The notes: generated by a model not told the origin, from the letters alone. 64,000 nt of DNA from Glaciecola sp. 33A (GCF_002836745.1 NZ_PJAR01000031.1:20217-84216); one strand, 5' to 3'; positions 28,530 to 40,319 are shown, numbered from the stretch's first letter. Translations and numbers: made by a program.

Positions 28530-29166
28530 ACAAGCACAGTTAGATGCTATTAAGATGTCAATTCAGTGCTACTCATTAGTTGCCGGCGTCGATGAAGTCG
28601 GTCGTGGTCCATTAGCGGGTGACGTTGTTACAGCTGCCGTCATACTTGACCCTCAAAAGCCAATTTTAGGATTAGCTGATTCAAAAAAATTATCTGAAAA
28701 AAAACGTAATGAATTATCAGTACTGATTAAGCAAAACGCGTTATCATGGAGCCTAGGACGTGCAAGCGTATTGGAAATTGACCAGCTCAACATACTTCAC
28801 GCCACTATGTTAGCTATGAAGCGCGCTGTTGAAGGATTGAATATTCAACCCGAACACGTGCTAGTGGATGGAAATCGCTGCCCAATTTGGACCTATAGTA
28901 GTCATGCTGTTGTCAAAGGTGATGCGTTATTTGCACAAATTTCGGCCGCTTCTATTATTGCCAAAGTGGCAAGGGACAATGAGATGATTGCGTTGGACAA
29001 ACAGTATCCACAATATGGATTTGCAGCGCATAAAGGCTACCCTACAAAAGCACACGTAGCCGCATTACAAGAGCATGGCCCACTGTCATGTTATCGACAA
29101 AGTTTTAAGCCTGTACAGAGCGTTTTAGCTTTGTGGCAAGGCGAGTTACAGGACGAGGTAAAATAA
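28522..29166 (+). CDS. rnhB: Ribonuclease HII
   Basis: A 214-residue type 2 RNase H that removes ribonucleotides and RNA from DNA. The DEDD active site is visible: Asp-Glu in [17 protein letters not shown], Asp in [11 protein letters not shown] and Asp in [10 protein letters not shown]. The ATG at 28522 lies inside the end of lpxB (8-nt overlap) and gives the family length; a frame from 28465 adds unrelated residues. It is followed directly by the GTG of dnaE. Confidence 0.97.
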   Translation: MSKQAQLDAIKMSIQCYSLVAGVDEVGRGPLAGDVVTAAVILDPQKPILGLADSKKLSEKKRNELSVLIKQNALSWSLGRASVLEIDQLNILHATMLAMKRAVEGLNIQPEHVLVDGNRCPIWTYSSHAVVKGDALFAQISAASIIAKVARDNEMIALDKQYPQYGFAAHKGYPTKAHVAALQEHGPLSCYRQSFKPVQSVLALWQGELQDEVK

Positions 29167-32100
29167 GTGTCAGCCAATTTTGTACACTTACGAGTGCATA
29201 GCGATTATTCAATGCAAGACGGCTTAAACAAAGTAAAGCCGATTTTAGCAAAAACAAAATCCATGAATATGCCAGCAATTGCGATCACCGATCTGATGAA
29301 TATGTGCGGTTTGGTGAAGTTCTATTCCGCTGCCTTTAGTATCGGTGTAAAGCCTATTATCGGTTGTGATATTTGGTTATTGTCTTCGCACTTTCCAGAT
29401 GAAATAACGCGCTTAACCTTGATTGCTAAAAATATTCAAGGCTACAAAAACATCACCGAAATCATTTCCCGAGCTTATCGACAAGGCCACGTGCAGCATA
29501 AAGTCGTGGTGCGTCAAGAATGGCTAGCTGAATACGCGGAAGGTGTGATTGTTTTATCAGGCGCATTGGCGGGTGATCTGGGCATTGCGTTAACTAAAAA
29601 TAATCCGGAAATTGCCAATAATATAAGTGCATTTTTTCGACAGCACTTTCACGACCATTTCTATATTGAGTTGATGCGCACGGGCCGTGATGGAGAAGAA
29701 GACTACATTCATCGCGCCGTTGAATGGGCCGCTCAGAATGACTTGCCGGTAGTGGCGACCAATGAAGTTTGCTTTATTGAGCCGGAAGGTTATGAACCCC
29801 ATGAAGTGCGTGTTTGCATCAGTGAAGGTTATACACTAGATGACAAGCGTCGACCTAAAAAGCACAGTGAGCAGCAATACTTACGCAGCGCAGAGGAAAT
29901 GACGGCGCTGTTTAAAGACATTCCTTCTGCAATACATAACAGCGTTGAAATAGCTAAACGCTGCAATGCCGAACTGACCTTAGGTGAGTACTTTTTACCG
30001 CAGTTCCCAACCGGTGATATGAGCACAGAGGACTTCTTGGTTAAAGTCTCTGAAGAAGGATTAGAACGCCGCTTAGGCAAAATATTTACCGATGAAGTTG
30101 AACGCCAAGAAAAACGCGCAGAGTACGATGAACGTCTTCAAAGAGAGCTCAAAGTTATTAACCAAATGGGCTTTCCTGGTTACTTCTTGATCGTGATGGA
30201 ATTTATTCAGTGGAGCAAAGACAATAATATTCCGGTGGGTCCGGGGCGTGGGTCAGGCGCGGGCTCTTTAGTTGCCTATGCCTTAGATATTACCGACCTT
30301 GATCCGCTAGAGTTTGAGCTGCTTTTTGAACGCTTTTTGAATCCAGAACGGGTGTCCATGCCGGATTTCGATATCGACTTTTGTATGGACCGTCGCGACG
30401 AAGTCATTGATCACGTCGCAGAAATTTATGGTCGTGACGCGGTATCCCAAATTATTACCTTCGGCACGATGGCAGCAAAAGCGGTTATTCGTGATGTCGG
30501 CAGAGTGCTCGGTCATCCTTATGGCTTTGTTGACCGCATTTCAAAAATGATACCCGCTGATCCTGGCATGACATTGGAAAAAGCATTTGCCGTTGAGCCT
30601 CGATTACCTGAACTTTATGAGCAAGATGAAGATGTAAAAGAACTCATTGATACTGCGCGTATCCTTGAGGGCGTGACTCGAAACGCCGGTAAACATGCGG
30701 GAGGTGTTGTTATATCACCGACCACTATTACTGATTTTTCGCCGCTATACTGCGACGACACGGGTGCTAACCCCGTCACCCAATTTGATAAAAATGATGT
30801 TGAAACAGCTGGCTTAGTTAAATTCGATTTCTTGGGTTTGCGTACACTGACTATTATTCAGTGGGCAACCGATATGATCAGAAAAGTGCATGGGGTAGAT
30901 GTCGATATTACGCAAATTCCTCTTGAAGACCCTAAATGCTTCAAAGTACTCCAAAAAGCTCAGACAACGGCAGTGTTTCAGCTCGAGTCTCGGGGAATGA
31001 AAGACTTAATCAACCGCCTCAAACCCGACTGTTTTGAAGACATAATCGCACTTGTGGCGCTGTTTAGACCGGGTCCATTGCAGTCTGGCATGGTTGATAA
31101 CTTCATTGATAGAAAGCACGGTCGTGAAGCGATTTCATATCCTGATGCTGAGTATCAACATGAGTGTTTACGAGACATCCTTGAACCAACTTATGGCATT
31201 ATTCTTTATCAAGAACAAGTAATGCAGATTGCTCAGGTAATGTCTGGGTATTCACTTGGTGGCGCTGACTTGTTGCGTCGAGCAATGGGTAAGAAAAACG
31301 CAGAAGAAATGGCTAAGCAGCGGGAGTCTTTTGAGCAAGGCGCTGCAGACAACAACATTGATGCCGAATTATCCATAAAAATATTCGACTTAGTTGAAAA
31401 GTTTGCCGGTTATGGTTTTAACAAATCACACTCCGCAGCTTATGCGCTGGTGTCTTATCAAACGCTTTGGCTAAAAACACATTACCCAGCTGAATTTATG
31501 TCCGCGGTTATGTCTGCAGATATGGATAACACGGACAAAATAGTCACCCTTGTGGATGAGTGTGGTCATATGAATCTGGATATTCTGCCGCCAGATCTTA
31601 ATGCCGGACAATATAAGTTTACGGTCAATGCCGATGGCCAAATCGTGTATGGTATTGGCGCTATTAAAGGTGTTGGTGAAGGCGCTGTTGAAGCGATTAT
31701 CGAAGCACGAGAACAGCAAGGTAAGTTTAAAGACTTGTTCGATTTTTGTGCTAAAGTTGATGTTAAACGCGTCAGTAAACGGGTACTTGAGAAGTTAGTA
31801 CTTAGCGGTGCAATGGATAATTTGGGCCCGCATAGGGCCGCGTTAATGGCTACCATTAAAGATGCATTAAATGCTGCCAGTCAGCATGCAAAGGCGGAGC
31901 TTGCTGGTCAAGCTGACTTATTCGGTGTGCAAATCGAGTCAGCAGAAGACATCACCAATGCATTTGCGAAAGTGCCGGAGTGGTCAGAAAAAGTATGGTT
32001 AGATGGCGAAAAAGAAACCTTAGGACTATATTTGACTGGGCACCCAATTAATCAGTATTTGAAAGAGATTAAGCAATACACCGATGGCAGGTTAGCGGAC

Positions 32101-32631
32101 TTAACGCCGACCAATCGTGACCACTTCATCAGCACCGTTGGATTAGTCATTGGGGTTCGTGTCATGACCAATAAAAAGGGTCGCCGATGGGGTATTGTGA
32201 CATTAGATGACAAGTCTGCCAGAATGGATGTGCGTTTTTACCCAGAAATGTATGAACAATTTGAATCTGTGCTAGTTTCTGACAATTTATTGTGGGTAAA
32301 AGGACAGGTCAGCTTTGATGATTTTAACGGTGGCAATACAATAAACGCAAAAGATGTGTTAACAATTGTTCAAGCTCGTAGTAAATACGTTAAGCAATTA
32401 AAAATAAGTATTCCAGAAAAGTTGTGTACCTTGTCAACAGTCGCTAAAGTACAGGGCATATTGCAAGTATATAAGAATGGTACCTGCCCGCTGCATCTTC
32501 ATGTACAACATGAAGATGCAGAAGTAACGATTGCTTCAGGTGCGCAATGGTGTGTAGAGCCAGAAGAACAATTATTAGCTGAGTTGCGCCATGTATTAGG
32601 CGCAGAGCAAGTTAACTTAGAATTTAACTAA
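29167..32631 (+). CDS. dnaE: DNA polymerase III alpha subunit
   Basis: An 1154-residue replicative polymerase subunit (E. coli 1160). An N-terminal PHP domain ([16 protein letters not shown] onward) precedes the polymerase palm with [23 protein letters not shown] and the catalytic Asp pair in [12 protein letters not shown] (about residues 399-407). The fingers, tandem HhH and OB-fold regions follow (OB near 1000: [18 protein letters not shown]). The GTG start at 29167 abuts the rnhB stop. The C-terminal tau-binding region is present. Confidence 0.99.
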   Translation: MSANFVHLRVHSDYSMQDGLNKVKPILAKTKSMNMPAIAITDLMNMCGLVKFYSAAFSIGVKPIIGCDIWLLSSHFPDEITRLTLIAKNIQGYKNITEIISRAYRQGHVQHKVVVRQEWLAEYAEGVIVLSGALAGDLGIALTKNNPEIANNISAFFRQHFHDHFYIELMRTGRDGEEDYIHRAVEWAAQNDLPVVATNEVCFIEPEGYEPHEVRVCISEGYTLDDKRRPKKHSEQQYLRSAEEMTALFKDIPSAIHNSVEIAKRCNAELTLGEYFLPQFPTGDMSTEDFLVKVSEEGLERRLGKIFTDEVERQEKRAEYDERLQRELKVINQMGFPGYFLIVMEFIQWSKDNNIPVGPGRGSGAGSLVAYALDITDLDPLEFELLFERFLNPERVSMPDFDIDFCMDRRDEVIDHVAEIYGRDAVSQIITFGTMAAKAVIRDVGRVLGHPYGFVDRISKMIPADPGMTLEKAFAVEPRLPELYEQDEDVKELIDTARILEGVTRNAGKHAGGVVISPTTITDFSPLYCDDTGANPVTQFDKNDVETAGLVKFDFLGLRTLTIIQWATDMIRKVHGVDVDITQIPLEDPKCFKVLQKAQTTAVFQLESRGMKDLINRLKPDCFEDIIALVALFRPGPLQSGMVDNFIDRKHGREAISYPDAEYQHECLRDILEPTYGIILYQEQVMQIAQVMSGYSLGGADLLRRAMGKKNAEEMAKQRESFEQGAADNNIDAELSIKIFDLVEKFAGYGFNKSHSAAYALVSYQTLWLKTHYPAEFMSAVMSADMDNTDKIVTLVDECGHMNLDILPPDLNAGQYKFTVNADGQIVYGIGAIKGVGEGAVEAIIEAREQQGKFKDLFDFCAKVDVKRVSKRVLEKLVLSGAMDNLGPHRAALMATIKDALNAASQHAKAELAGQADLFGVQIESAEDITNAFAKVPEWSEKVWLDGEKETLGLYLTGHPINQYLKEIKQYTDGRLADLTPTNRDHFISTVGLVIGVRVMTNKKGRRWGIVTLDDKSARMDVRFYPEMYEQFESVLVSDNLLWVKGQVSFDDFNGGNTINAKDVLTIVQARSKYVKQLKISIPEKLCTLSTVAKVQGILQVYKNGTCPLHLHVQHEDAEVTIASGAQWCVEPEEQLLAELRHVLGAEQVNLEFN

Positions 32632-32674
32632 AAACCTAGTATTAACTAGATTTTACAATGTGTTAGGATTAATC

Positions 32675-33631
32675 ATGAGTGGACATTTTTTGGATTTCGA
32701 GCAGCCTATTGCTGAGTTAGAAGCCAAAATCCGAGAACTGCGTATCGTCAATCAAGGCGGCGAGTTCGACGTGAGTATAGAAGAAGTGATTGGCAAGCTG
32801 AAAGAAAAATGCGCTGAACAAACGAAAAAGGTTTTTTCAAATCTAGGGGCATGGCAAATCACACAAATTGCACGTCACCCTATGCGTCCTTACACTCAGG
32901 ACTATATTAACAATATGCTGACTGACTTCGATGAATTAGCGGGTGATCGTGCTTATGCGGACGACAAAGCTATTATTGGCGGATTGGCAAAGTTAGATGG
33001 TATTCCTGTGATGGTTATTGGCCATCAAAAAGGGCGCGATACGCAAGAAAAAATCAAACGGAATTTTGGTATGCCGAAACCTGAAGGGTATCGCAAGGCA
33101 CTGCGTTTAATGAATATGGCAGAAAGATTCAAGTTACCTATTCTTACCTTCATTGATACGCCCGGCGCTTATCCCGGCGTTGGCGCAGAAGAGCGCAATC
33201 AAAGTGAAGCGATAGCAATGAACTTAAAGGTGATGGCTGAGCTTACCGTTCCTATTATTTGCACGGTAATTGGCGAAGGTGGTTCTGGTGGTGCCTTAGC
33301 TATTGGTGTTGGCGATAGAGTGAATATGCTTCAATACAGTACTTATTCGGTTATTTCGCCGGAGGGTTGTGCGTCAATACTGTGGAAGAGTGCCGCAAAA
33401 GCGTCTACGGCAGCCGAAGCGATGGGTGTTACTGCGCCGCAAATTAAAGCACTAGGCCTCATTAACAGTATTGTAGAAGAGCCACTAGGTGCAGCACATA
33501 GAGATTACAGCGGCATGGCGGCTAATCTGAAAGCGGTATTAAAGCAACAGCTTTCACAACTGCAAACGTTACCAATAGAGACTTTGCTGGAAGAGCGTTA
33601 CGAACGCCTAATGTCGTTTGGCTATTGTTAG
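32675..33631 (+). CDS. accA: Acetyl-CoA carboxylase carboxyltransferase subunit alpha
   Basis: A 318-residue crotonase-fold subunit that with AccD transfers CO2 from biotin to acetyl-CoA. The ATG at 32675 (AGGAT just before) gives the family N-terminus [15 protein letters not shown]; an upstream GTG at 32660 is less likely. Core motifs are [39 protein letters not shown] and [15 protein letters not shown]. The length is nearly equal to E. coli AccA (319). It ends the conserved block with tilS. Confidence 0.98.
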   Translation: MSGHFLDFEQPIAELEAKIRELRIVNQGGEFDVSIEEVIGKLKEKCAEQTKKVFSNLGAWQITQIARHPMRPYTQDYINNMLTDFDELAGDRAYADDKAIIGGLAKLDGIPVMVIGHQKGRDTQEKIKRNFGMPKPEGYRKALRLMNMAERFKLPILTFIDTPGAYPGVGAEERNQSEAIAMNLKVMAELTVPIICTVIGEGGSGGALAIGVGDRVNMLQYSTYSVISPEGCASILWKSAAKASTAAEAMGVTAPQIKALGLINSIVEEPLGAAHRDYSGMAANLKAVLKQQLSQLQTLPIETLLEERYERLMSFGYC

Positions 33632-33745
33632 TCACATTAACTGAACCGTATAGAAAGCGCGGATAGAAATCGCTTATAAAAAGCATCGATAGCTGGCTAG
33701 GCGTTTATTAATCTTAGCCACCGGCTTAGAACTAATGGAATTGCT

Positions 33746-35047
33746 ATGTTTGTGAACCCACAGCTCGTAACAAGCATTCAGAGTTGTGTTCCACCTCACT
33801 GCAAGGCACTGACTATTGCATTGAGTGGCGGTGTTGACTCTGTCGTCATGTTGCATGCGTGCCTAAGCCTGCGAGCACAAACGAACGTTCCTTTCAACGT
33901 CAATGCTATTCATATTCACCATGGACTGAGTCCTAACGCCGATGATTGGTTAGCATTTTGTCAGCAGCTTTGTGAGCAATTTGAAATTTCACTGCAGTGC
34001 AAAATCTTATTTCAATATCAGAAAGTAAGCATTCAGCCAGCGCCTCGGCAAAGTCTCGAAGCATTAGCCAGAAATGCGAGGTATGCAGCATTAGATAAAT
34101 TAGCGCCGCCAGACTCGCTGATTTTATTGGCACAACATGAAGATGACCAAGCCGAAACGGTCCTGCTGCAACTAAAACGTGGATCAGGGCCAAAAGGGCT
34201 GAGTGGCATGGCGCCACGATTTACAAAAACGAGTTCAGTAGAATATGCGCGACCTTGGATAAATGCAGGTATCTCAAAGCAAGACATCCTAACTTACGCT
34301 CAACAACATCAGTTAACGTGGGTTGAAGATGAGTCCAACCAAGACACCTCCTTTGATAGAAACTTTTTACGCAATAATGTCATGCCGATTTTAAGAGAAA
34401 AGTGGCCGCAAATTAACAAAACTATTATTAGAAGTGCATTGCTATGTGCGTCTCAAAATGAACTCATTGAAACATTAGCGAGGGAAGCGCTGAATAAAAT
34501 TGAAAATGAACAAGCGGCATTGCCGCTATCCGGATTATGCGCCTTACCCGACGCATTGCTTAGCGAAGTTATTAGACTTTGGAGCACCCAGCAGATTGGT
34601 TTGACTGTTTCTGCAGCTCAATTAAACGAAATTCAAAAATTAAGAACGGCGAAAGCTGATCAGGTAGGTTATGTTCAAGTAAAAAATTGGCAATGCCGCA
34701 GCTTCAATCAGTATTTGTACTGGGTAGCGCTGTCAGACATTGCAGATGCCCCCATGGCTGCGCACGTTGTCAACATTGACTTAGACACACAGATTGAATG
34801 TTTGAAGGTCACCTACGGCGATTTGCATCGAAAGGTGCGTCTTTTTGCTAACCGACCGACTAAAACAATCAAAGCGTGGATGAAAGAATGGGAAGTTGAG
34901 CCGTGGCGACGCATGGCAATGCCTATTGTTTGCCTCAATGAGCAAATTATTGCCGTACAATTAGGCCCTAAACTTATTTTTAGTGCGCAATTTCAAACTG
35001 AATACCAACGCACTGACGCAATAGATAAACTTATTCAGCAACTGTAA
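33746..35047 (+). CDS. tilS: tRNA(Ile)-lysidine synthase
   Basis: A 433-residue N-type ATP-pyrophosphatase that converts the C34 wobble base of tRNA-Ile(CAU) to lysidine. The P-loop motif is ALSGGVDSVVMLHA (about residues 25-38), with HHGLSPNADDW, AQHEDDQAETVLLQLKRG and DESNQDTSFDRNFLRN. C-terminal substrate-binding domains follow, with LKVTYGDLHRKVRLF and KAWMKEWEVEPWRR. The length matches E. coli TilS. The context accA-tilS is common. Confidence 0.97.
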   Translation: MFVNPQLVTSIQSCVPPHCKALTIALSGGVDSVVMLHACLSLRAQTNVPFNVNAIHIHHGLSPNADDWLAFCQQLCEQFEISLQCKILFQYQKVSIQPAPRQSLEALARNARYAALDKLAPPDSLILLAQHEDDQAETVLLQLKRGSGPKGLSGMAPRFTKTSSVEYARPWINAGISKQDILTYAQQHQLTWVEDESNQDTSFDRNFLRNNVMPILREKWPQINKTIIRSALLCASQNELIETLAREALNKIENEQAALPLSGLCALPDALLSEVIRLWSTQQIGLTVSAAQLNEIQKLRTAKADQVGYVQVKNWQCRSFNQYLYWVALSDIADAPMAAHVVNIDLDTQIECLKVTYGDLHRKVRLFANRPTKTIKAWMKEWEVEPWRRMAMPIVCLNEQIIAVQLGPKLIFSAQFQTEYQRTDAIDKLIQQL

Positions 35048-35117
35048 AAACATGGCAACATGTTGTCCCTTGCTTGTCATCATCAATAATCTCGATAAAT
35101 AAACGTCGTCGTATCAA

Positions 35118-36092
35118 TTAGGCCGCTTTAAATAGGTTTTTACCAGAGTGTTTGGCTTGATACAAGGCCATGTCCGCGCGTTTAAACAAGCTCTCTTGTG
35201 TATCAAAATCATGAAACGTCGTTGCGCCAACACTTGTAGATACCTTATATTGTGTAAACAGAGGGTGTTCTGCAATGGTCTTTTGAATCCGTCTTGCAAC
35301 GCGCTCATTGGCGGCTTGGTCACTGTCTACGAGCAAACAGCAAAACTCATCGCCGCCAAATCTAAAAGCGTGATCAGATTCGCGTAACGAACGGGTCAAT
35401 AAATTAGAGAACTCCACGAGTACTTCATCACCTTGCTGGTGACCATGACGGTCATTAACTTGCTTGAAATTATCTAGGTCGAGAACAAGTAAACCGAAAT
35501 TTTGCTTGGTCCGCAGGCTGATACTCATTAATTTATGCAGTGAGTCATTAAAATGTGAACGGTTACACAAACCTGTCAGCATGTCTTTGGTTGCAAGCTG
35601 ACGAATTCGATAGAATTCCAGAGCATGTTTTAATCCCATGGCGTAGATTGCGTGTATTTCAGATAATAATTTGCGCTGCTGGGGCAGCAAAACTTGAGAA
35701 AATACATAGGCCAATTGAGCATGCTGTGGAGCACCGAAATGGTGACCGTAGTCGAGTGAAATTTTCATACTGCGAGCGTTTTTTACGACACTGCCGAAAA
35801 ACAGATTTTGCTCCGCAAAGCTTATTTTTATTGAGGTACAAGGAAGTTTAACACTAAGCAACTGAAAATAAGTTTTTGCCAACTCTTCTAACTCAATGGT
35901 TTGCAGCATGCGCCGCATGATACAAGACGACTCACTATTTGATAGCATAGTGGTCATTTTCGTGTGATCGTATTCAAATGGTTGAGCAACAATAGGCTCA
36001 AGCATAGATAAATCCTTAGGTTCATTTTCCTTATTTACTTCAAGGATATCCACTGTTAACTCCAAATAGATTTCTGGTGATCTGTTTATCAC
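35118..36092 (-). CDS. Diguanylate cyclase (GGDEF domain)
   Basis: A 324-residue protein that should make c-di-GMP. The C-terminal half (about residues 165-322) is a complete GGDEF domain: DMLTGLCNRSHFND, VLDLDNFKQVNDRHGHQQGDEVL, RESDHAFRFGGDEF with an intact GGDEF active site near residue 245, and the product-binding RxxD I-site (RESD) five residues before it. It ends with FKRADMALYQAKHSGKN. The N-terminal 160 residues have no clear membrane segments and match no sensor that I recognise. It is convergent with tilS and divergent from the CPA2 antiporter. It is likely active and product-inhibited. Confidence 0.95.
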   Translation of the reverse strand: MINRSPEIYLELTVDILEVNKENEPKDLSMLEPIVAQPFEYDHTKMTTMLSNSESSCIMRRMLQTIELEELAKTYFQLLSVKLPCTSIKISFAEQNLFFGSVVKNARSMKISLDYGHHFGAPQHAQLAYVFSQVLLPQQRKLLSEIHAIYAMGLKHALEFYRIRQLATKDMLTGLCNRSHFNDSLHKLMSISLRTKQNFGLLVLDLDNFKQVNDRHGHQQGDEVLVEFSNLLTRSLRESDHAFRFGGDEFCCLLVDSDQAANERVARRIQKTIAEHPLFTQYKVSTSVGATTFHDFDTQESLFKRADMALYQAKHSGKNLFKAA

Positions 36093-36278
36093 TTATTTTA
36101 TTTATGCGGACGTTATAAGCAAAACTGACGCTTTCTTGACGCTTGGATTGATTTAAAAGTCTTGTAGATAGCAATTAATGCTGTTAATACTTACTTGTAC
36201 TATCTATTTGTACCGCTATCTTTTAATTGATAAGCAATACTTGTGCCTATTTTTTATTTTTCGAATTAGGAGAGTGTT

Positions 36279-38252
36279 TTGGACCAAGTTTTTATCAATA
36301 TTATCGCCTTAATGGCACTGTCTGTTTTCTTGGTATGGTGCTTTAAACGTGCTGGGTTACCTGCAATCCTTGCCTATCTGCTGGCGGGTGTGATGGCGGG
36401 TCCTGAAGTACTGTCTCTTTATTCTGACCCAGAACAAATGCATTTTTTAGCCGAAGTCGGTATTGTATTTCTGCTGTTTTCATTAGGGCTTGAGTTTTCA
36501 CTGCCCAAGCTAATTGCCATGCGCAATTTGGTGTTTGGGGTTGGCGCCGGGCAAATGCTATTAACAACAGCGATGTTTGCCGGTATCGCCTTATTACTAG
36601 GTCAATCGATAAGCACTTCAATTATTATTGGCGGTATGGTTGCGTTGTCGTCTACCGCCATTGTAATAAAACAAATTGAGGATGCTGGCCGCCTTAACAC
36701 ACCGCGCTCACAAATGGCCGTGAGCATATTACTGTTTCAAGACCTAGCGGTAGTCCCATTTCTTATTGCAATCCCGCTATTAGCCGCGAGCTCTGAGCAG
36801 AGTGTCGGCATTGCGCTGCTTATGGCACTGCTTAAAGGTGTTGTCGTCGTGGTGTTGCTGCTTTCTGTTGGACGCTGGCTATTGCCACGAATTTTTAATG
36901 AAGTTGCGCGTACGAGAACTGACGAGCTATTTGTGCTAACCACCATTCTGATTGCGTTGTTAGCGGCTTGGATTACCTACGCTTTTGGCTTATCTATGGC
37001 GCTAGGTGCTTTCTTAGCCGGCATGATGTTAAGCGAATCTCAATATCGGCATCAGTTGGAGGCTGACATTCGCCCATTTCGCGATATCTTAATGGGATTG
37101 TTTTTCATCACGGTGGGCATGAAACTGGAACTCAGTGTGTTGTTCTTTGAGTTTCATTGGGTGATGTTAGGCTTGATTGTCATGGTAGTCTTAAAAACCT
37201 TAGTGGTGGGCATCAGTGCGATTATTTTTAGGCAAAATAGACAGGACGCTTGGGCTGCTGGCATGAAGCTCGCGCAAATGGGCGAGTTTAGCTTCGTTAT
37301 CGCAGCGTTGGCTGTGCAGAATCAGGTGATAAGTTCACAACAATCGTCAATGATAATAAGCATAGGCTTGTTGAGCATGGTGATGACGCCTTGGCTTATT
37401 AACGTCAGTGGTAAATTTGCGCAATGGATAGCACCGAACAAAGAGATTGAAGCAATAATAACCCACCCTACGCAAATAGAAGCTAAAGATTTACGTAATC
37501 ACGTACTTATCTTAGGCTTTGGTCGGGTGGGACAATCCGTCGCGCGCATGCTTAAGTTAGAGGGGATTAAGTATGTTGCAATCGACTGCGATCCTATTCG
37601 AGTGCATGAAAGTCGATCGGCGGGTGAGAATGTGATGTTTGGTGACGTATCACAGCGCGACTTGCTAAAATCAGCCGGTATTGAAAATGCACAATTGGCA
37701 CTCATTACTTTTGACCAACATGATAAAGCGCTAAAAGTAGTTAATGCTATTACTGCGTTAAAACCGGGTCTGACCGTTGTTGTGCGAACCAGAACAGATT
37801 TCCAACCTGACGACTTCTACTCGGCAGGTGCTTCACAAGTCGTGCCTGAAATACAAGAAGGTAGTTTGATGTTGGTCTCCCAGATTCTACATTATGCTGG
37901 TGTGCCGATGTCGCGCATATTGAAGCGTGTGCGCAATGAGCGCAAGAAAGGTTACCAACATATGCAGGGCTTTTATCCGGGCGAATCAACTGAAATAAGC
38001 TACAGTACAAAAGATAAACTTGAATTTATGCACGCCGTTGTTATAAGTGAAGGTGCTTTTGCGGTTAACAAAACAATTAAAGAATTAGATATTGAGGGCC
38101 GCCGTGTAAAAGTCACGGGACTAAGGCGTAATAATATAGAAATAGAAGAACCTGATTCTGACACGCTTATCCTTGCTAACGATGTATTAGTTATTTCTGG
38201 CAAGCCCAGAAGAGTAGAACGTATAGAGAACTTTTTACTTTACGGAAATTAA
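36279..38252 (+). CDS. CPA2 family monovalent cation:proton antiporter with TrkA domains
   Basis: A 657-residue Kef-type transporter. About twelve membrane segments occupy residues 1-390, with FLLFSLGLEFS and ALSSTAIVIKQIED typical of CPA2. A cytoplasmic RCK/TrkA-N domain follows (HVLILGFGRVGQSVARML, GxGxxG near residue 409) and then a TrkA-C domain (about 565-655). It exchanges K+ or Na+ for H+; unlike KefB/KefC it carries a TrkA-C tail, more like YbaL. The start is TTG at 36279, 6-7 nt after TAGGAGAG. No glutathione-regulated KefF/KefG ancillary gene is adjacent. Confidence 0.92.
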   Translation: MDQVFINIIALMALSVFLVWCFKRAGLPAILAYLLAGVMAGPEVLSLYSDPEQMHFLAEVGIVFLLFSLGLEFSLPKLIAMRNLVFGVGAGQMLLTTAMFAGIALLLGQSISTSIIIGGMVALSSTAIVIKQIEDAGRLNTPRSQMAVSILLFQDLAVVPFLIAIPLLAASSEQSVGIALLMALLKGVVVVVLLLSVGRWLLPRIFNEVARTRTDELFVLTTILIALLAAWITYAFGLSMALGAFLAGMMLSESQYRHQLEADIRPFRDILMGLFFITVGMKLELSVLFFEFHWVMLGLIVMVVLKTLVVGISAIIFRQNRQDAWAAGMKLAQMGEFSFVIAALAVQNQVISSQQSSMIISIGLLSMVMTPWLINVSGKFAQWIAPNKEIEAIITHPTQIEAKDLRNHVLILGFGRVGQSVARMLKLEGIKYVAIDCDPIRVHESRSAGENVMFGDVSQRDLLKSAGIENAQLALITFDQHDKALKVVNAITALKPGLTVVVRTRTDFQPDDFYSAGASQVVPEIQEGSLMLVSQILHYAGVPMSRILKRVRNERKKGYQHMQGFYPGESTEISYSTKDKLEFMHAVVISEGAFAVNKTIKELDIEGRRVKVTGLRRNNIEIEEPDSDTLILANDVLVISGKPRRVERIENFLLYGN

Positions 38253-38314
38253 TCCAATAAAATAAATCAAATACAGTAAAATACAATTAATTGTTAATTT
38301 TTAGGATAGTCGAA

Positions 38315-39316
38315 TTGGCCGTTCATTGGTTCCCAGGGCATATGCACAAAGCCCTAAAAGAAATAAAAGAAGCGCTTAGTCAGGTTGATATTCTGATTGA
38401 AGTACTTGATGCGCGCATTCCGTATTCAAGTGAAAACCCAGAAATAGCAAAGATTAGGGGCGATAAACCGTGTCTGAAAATTCTAAATAAAGCAGATCTA
38501 GCCGACCCAGAAATGACGGCTAAATGGCAAGCGCATTTGGAGGCAGAGCGGGGTGTTAAGACCTTCACGACATCCACTGATGACACCGCAAAAACGAAAC
38601 AAATCATTGAACTTATTCGTAAAACTTGCGCGCAAAAAGACGCATCAGTAAAAACTATCAACGCGATGATTATGGGGATCCCCAATGTTGGTAAGTCTAC
38701 CTTAATCAATATTCTAGCCGATCGAGTTATTGCAAAAACAGGTAACGAACCCGCTGTCACTAAAAATCAACAACGTATTAATTTAGGTAGCGGTATCGTT
38801 TTGTTCGATACTCCGGGCGTGTTGTGGCCAAAACTTGAAAATCCTAACACAGGCTACCGATTAGCGGCCTCAGGGGCAGTCAAAGACACCGCCATGGAAT
38901 ATGATGATGTGGGTTTTTATGCGGCCGATTACTTAATTAAAGCCTATCCTGAAATGATGAAAGAACGCTTTAAAATAGATCAACTACCCAATACCGAAAT
39001 AGAATTTTTAGAACTTGCTGCAGCCAAACGTGGCGCTTTAAGGGCTGGTGGACGAGTTAATCTGCATAAAATATGTGAAGTGTTAATCAATGAATTACGC
39101 TCGGGGAAATTAGGTCGGATAACACTTGAAACACCCGATATGCTGATTGAAGAAAAGAAAGAAATGGCCGAAGTCGCGGCGAAAAAGATAAGCGATAAAG
39201 ATAAGCGTAAACAGAAGTTTAAAGATGGCTCTTTAACGCCAGATAAAAAAGATAGAAAAGAAAAGCGTGAAGAAAAAAGAGCGGAGCAAAGTGCGCGAAT
39301 GAAGAAGCGCACATAG
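38315..39316 (+). CDS. ylqF: Ribosome biogenesis GTPase YlqF (RbgA family)
   Basis: A 333-residue circularly permuted GTPase. The G motifs come in the order G4 (LNKADL, about 60), G1 (GIPNVGKSTLIN, about 120), then G3 (DTPG, about 164), diagnostic of the YlqF/YawG group. It begins VHWFPGHMHKALKEI, as family members do; the TTG at 38315 (8 nt after AGGA) is therefore the start rather than TTG 38291. The C-terminal tail after residue 285 is very rich in Lys/Arg/Asp/Glu (KKDRKEKREEKRAEQ), an extension likely to touch rRNA. The Bacillus homologue acts in late 50S assembly. Confidence 0.95.
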   Translation: MAVHWFPGHMHKALKEIKEALSQVDILIEVLDARIPYSSENPEIAKIRGDKPCLKILNKADLADPEMTAKWQAHLEAERGVKTFTTSTDDTAKTKQIIELIRKTCAQKDASVKTINAMIMGIPNVGKSTLINILADRVIAKTGNEPAVTKNQQRINLGSGIVLFDTPGVLWPKLENPNTGYRLAASGAVKDTAMEYDDVGFYAADYLIKAYPEMMKERFKIDQLPNTEIEFLELAAAKRGALRAGGRVNLHKICEVLINELRSGKLGRITLETPDMLIEEKKEMAEVAAKKISDKDKRKQKFKDGSLTPDKKDRKEKREEKRAEQSARMKKRT

Positions 39317-39362
39317 TTATATACATTCTTAGGCGCTCTGCTCCCCTTGGTTTTTAATATTG

Positions 39363-40304
39363 CTAACGTAAAGCACGAGTTAGCACATATTCTAATGCGC
39401 CTGTTATAGCGGCAACTTGTGCTTTAATGCAAATCTCGGGTGTCGTATTCGGACTGTCCGGATAAACCTCAGTTGTGCTGACATAGATAGCGTCTGTAAA
39501 TCCACCGCATAAGAAAAGGGGCTTTTTATCATAGTTTATGACGCCCAATTGGAGCGTGTTAGAACCAATTATTTTACCACTGCTGTCAGCCTCAGCAATA
39601 TGTGTCACTTGTTTAACGGTATTAATAATCGCGGTTTGAAAATCATTTTGCGGGCGAGCACTGTCACCAACCGTGTAAAAACCATCTGGAATTTCCCATA
39701 AGTCTTGCTTAGTGGCGTCTCTTGCCGTCATTGCAGGACGAAATTCTGAGTTATCGGTGTCAGTCGTTTCATGCAAATCAATATGCATAATGATGTTTAA
39801 GCCTAACTCATTCGCGCACTGCATGGCTAAATTTGCTTCGTCGGTTGGCCCCTCGTTGTAAAACGACCTGTTTGGGTCAATGGTATACGGGTTCCAGCGA
39901 TTGATAGTTTCGTAGCCCCAAGGGCTTATGCAAGGTAAGACCAATATATTAGCTTTACCCGAGTACTTTTGAGCGTGCTTCTCAATAAAGTCTAAAGCCC
40001 CATGTATGCCGCTTGTTTCATAACCATGCACGCCACCGGAAACGAGAATAGTGTCCCGATCCTTATCGAATGTACCTACTTTTACATAATATAAAGGGTA
40101 GTCACAGAAGCCTAATTCAGCATAGGCTAATACCCCATATTGCTGAACCTCATACTGAGTATTATCCAATGCTGCTAACCTTTGTTCAACATCATCAAAG
40201 TAGCTTCGTTTTACAGTCTGCGTTGCTAGCCATTCTCGCTTCTGTGCTGTATCCCAGGCTTGACCTGGAATACCAATTGAATATTCTTCATATTGAGTAG
40301 TCAT
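39363..40304 (-). CDS. M14 family zinc carboxypeptidase-like protein
   Basis: A 313-residue putative metallopeptidase. The zinc-binding pair is visible in VSGGVHGYETSGIHGALDF (HxxE) and the downstream His of IMHIDLHETTDTDNS. The sequence between carries the substrate-side PNRSFYNEGPTDE segment, and a late Glu lies in AIYVSTTEVYPDS. There is no signal peptide, so it should be cytoplasmic. M14 relatives include peptidases and succinylglutamate/aspartoacyl deacylases, so the reaction is open. The PspB-like gene is 15 nt upstream on the same strand, suggesting one transcript. Confidence 0.8.
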   Translation of the reverse strand: MTTQYEEYSIGIPGQAWDTAQKREWLATQTVKRSYFDDVEQRLAALDNTQYEVQQYGVLAYAELGFCDYPLYYVKVGTFDKDRDTILVSGGVHGYETSGIHGALDFIEKHAQKYSGKANILVLPCISPWGYETINRWNPYTIDPNRSFYNEGPTDEANLAMQCANELGLNIIMHIDLHETTDTDNSEFRPAMTARDATKQDLWEIPDGFYTVGDSARPQNDFQTAIINTVKQVTHIAEADSSGKIIGSNTLQLGVINYDKKPLFLCGGFTDAIYVSTTEVYPDSPNTTPEICIKAQVAAITGALEYVLTRALR

Positions 40305-40319
40305 GTATGCTATTGGTTC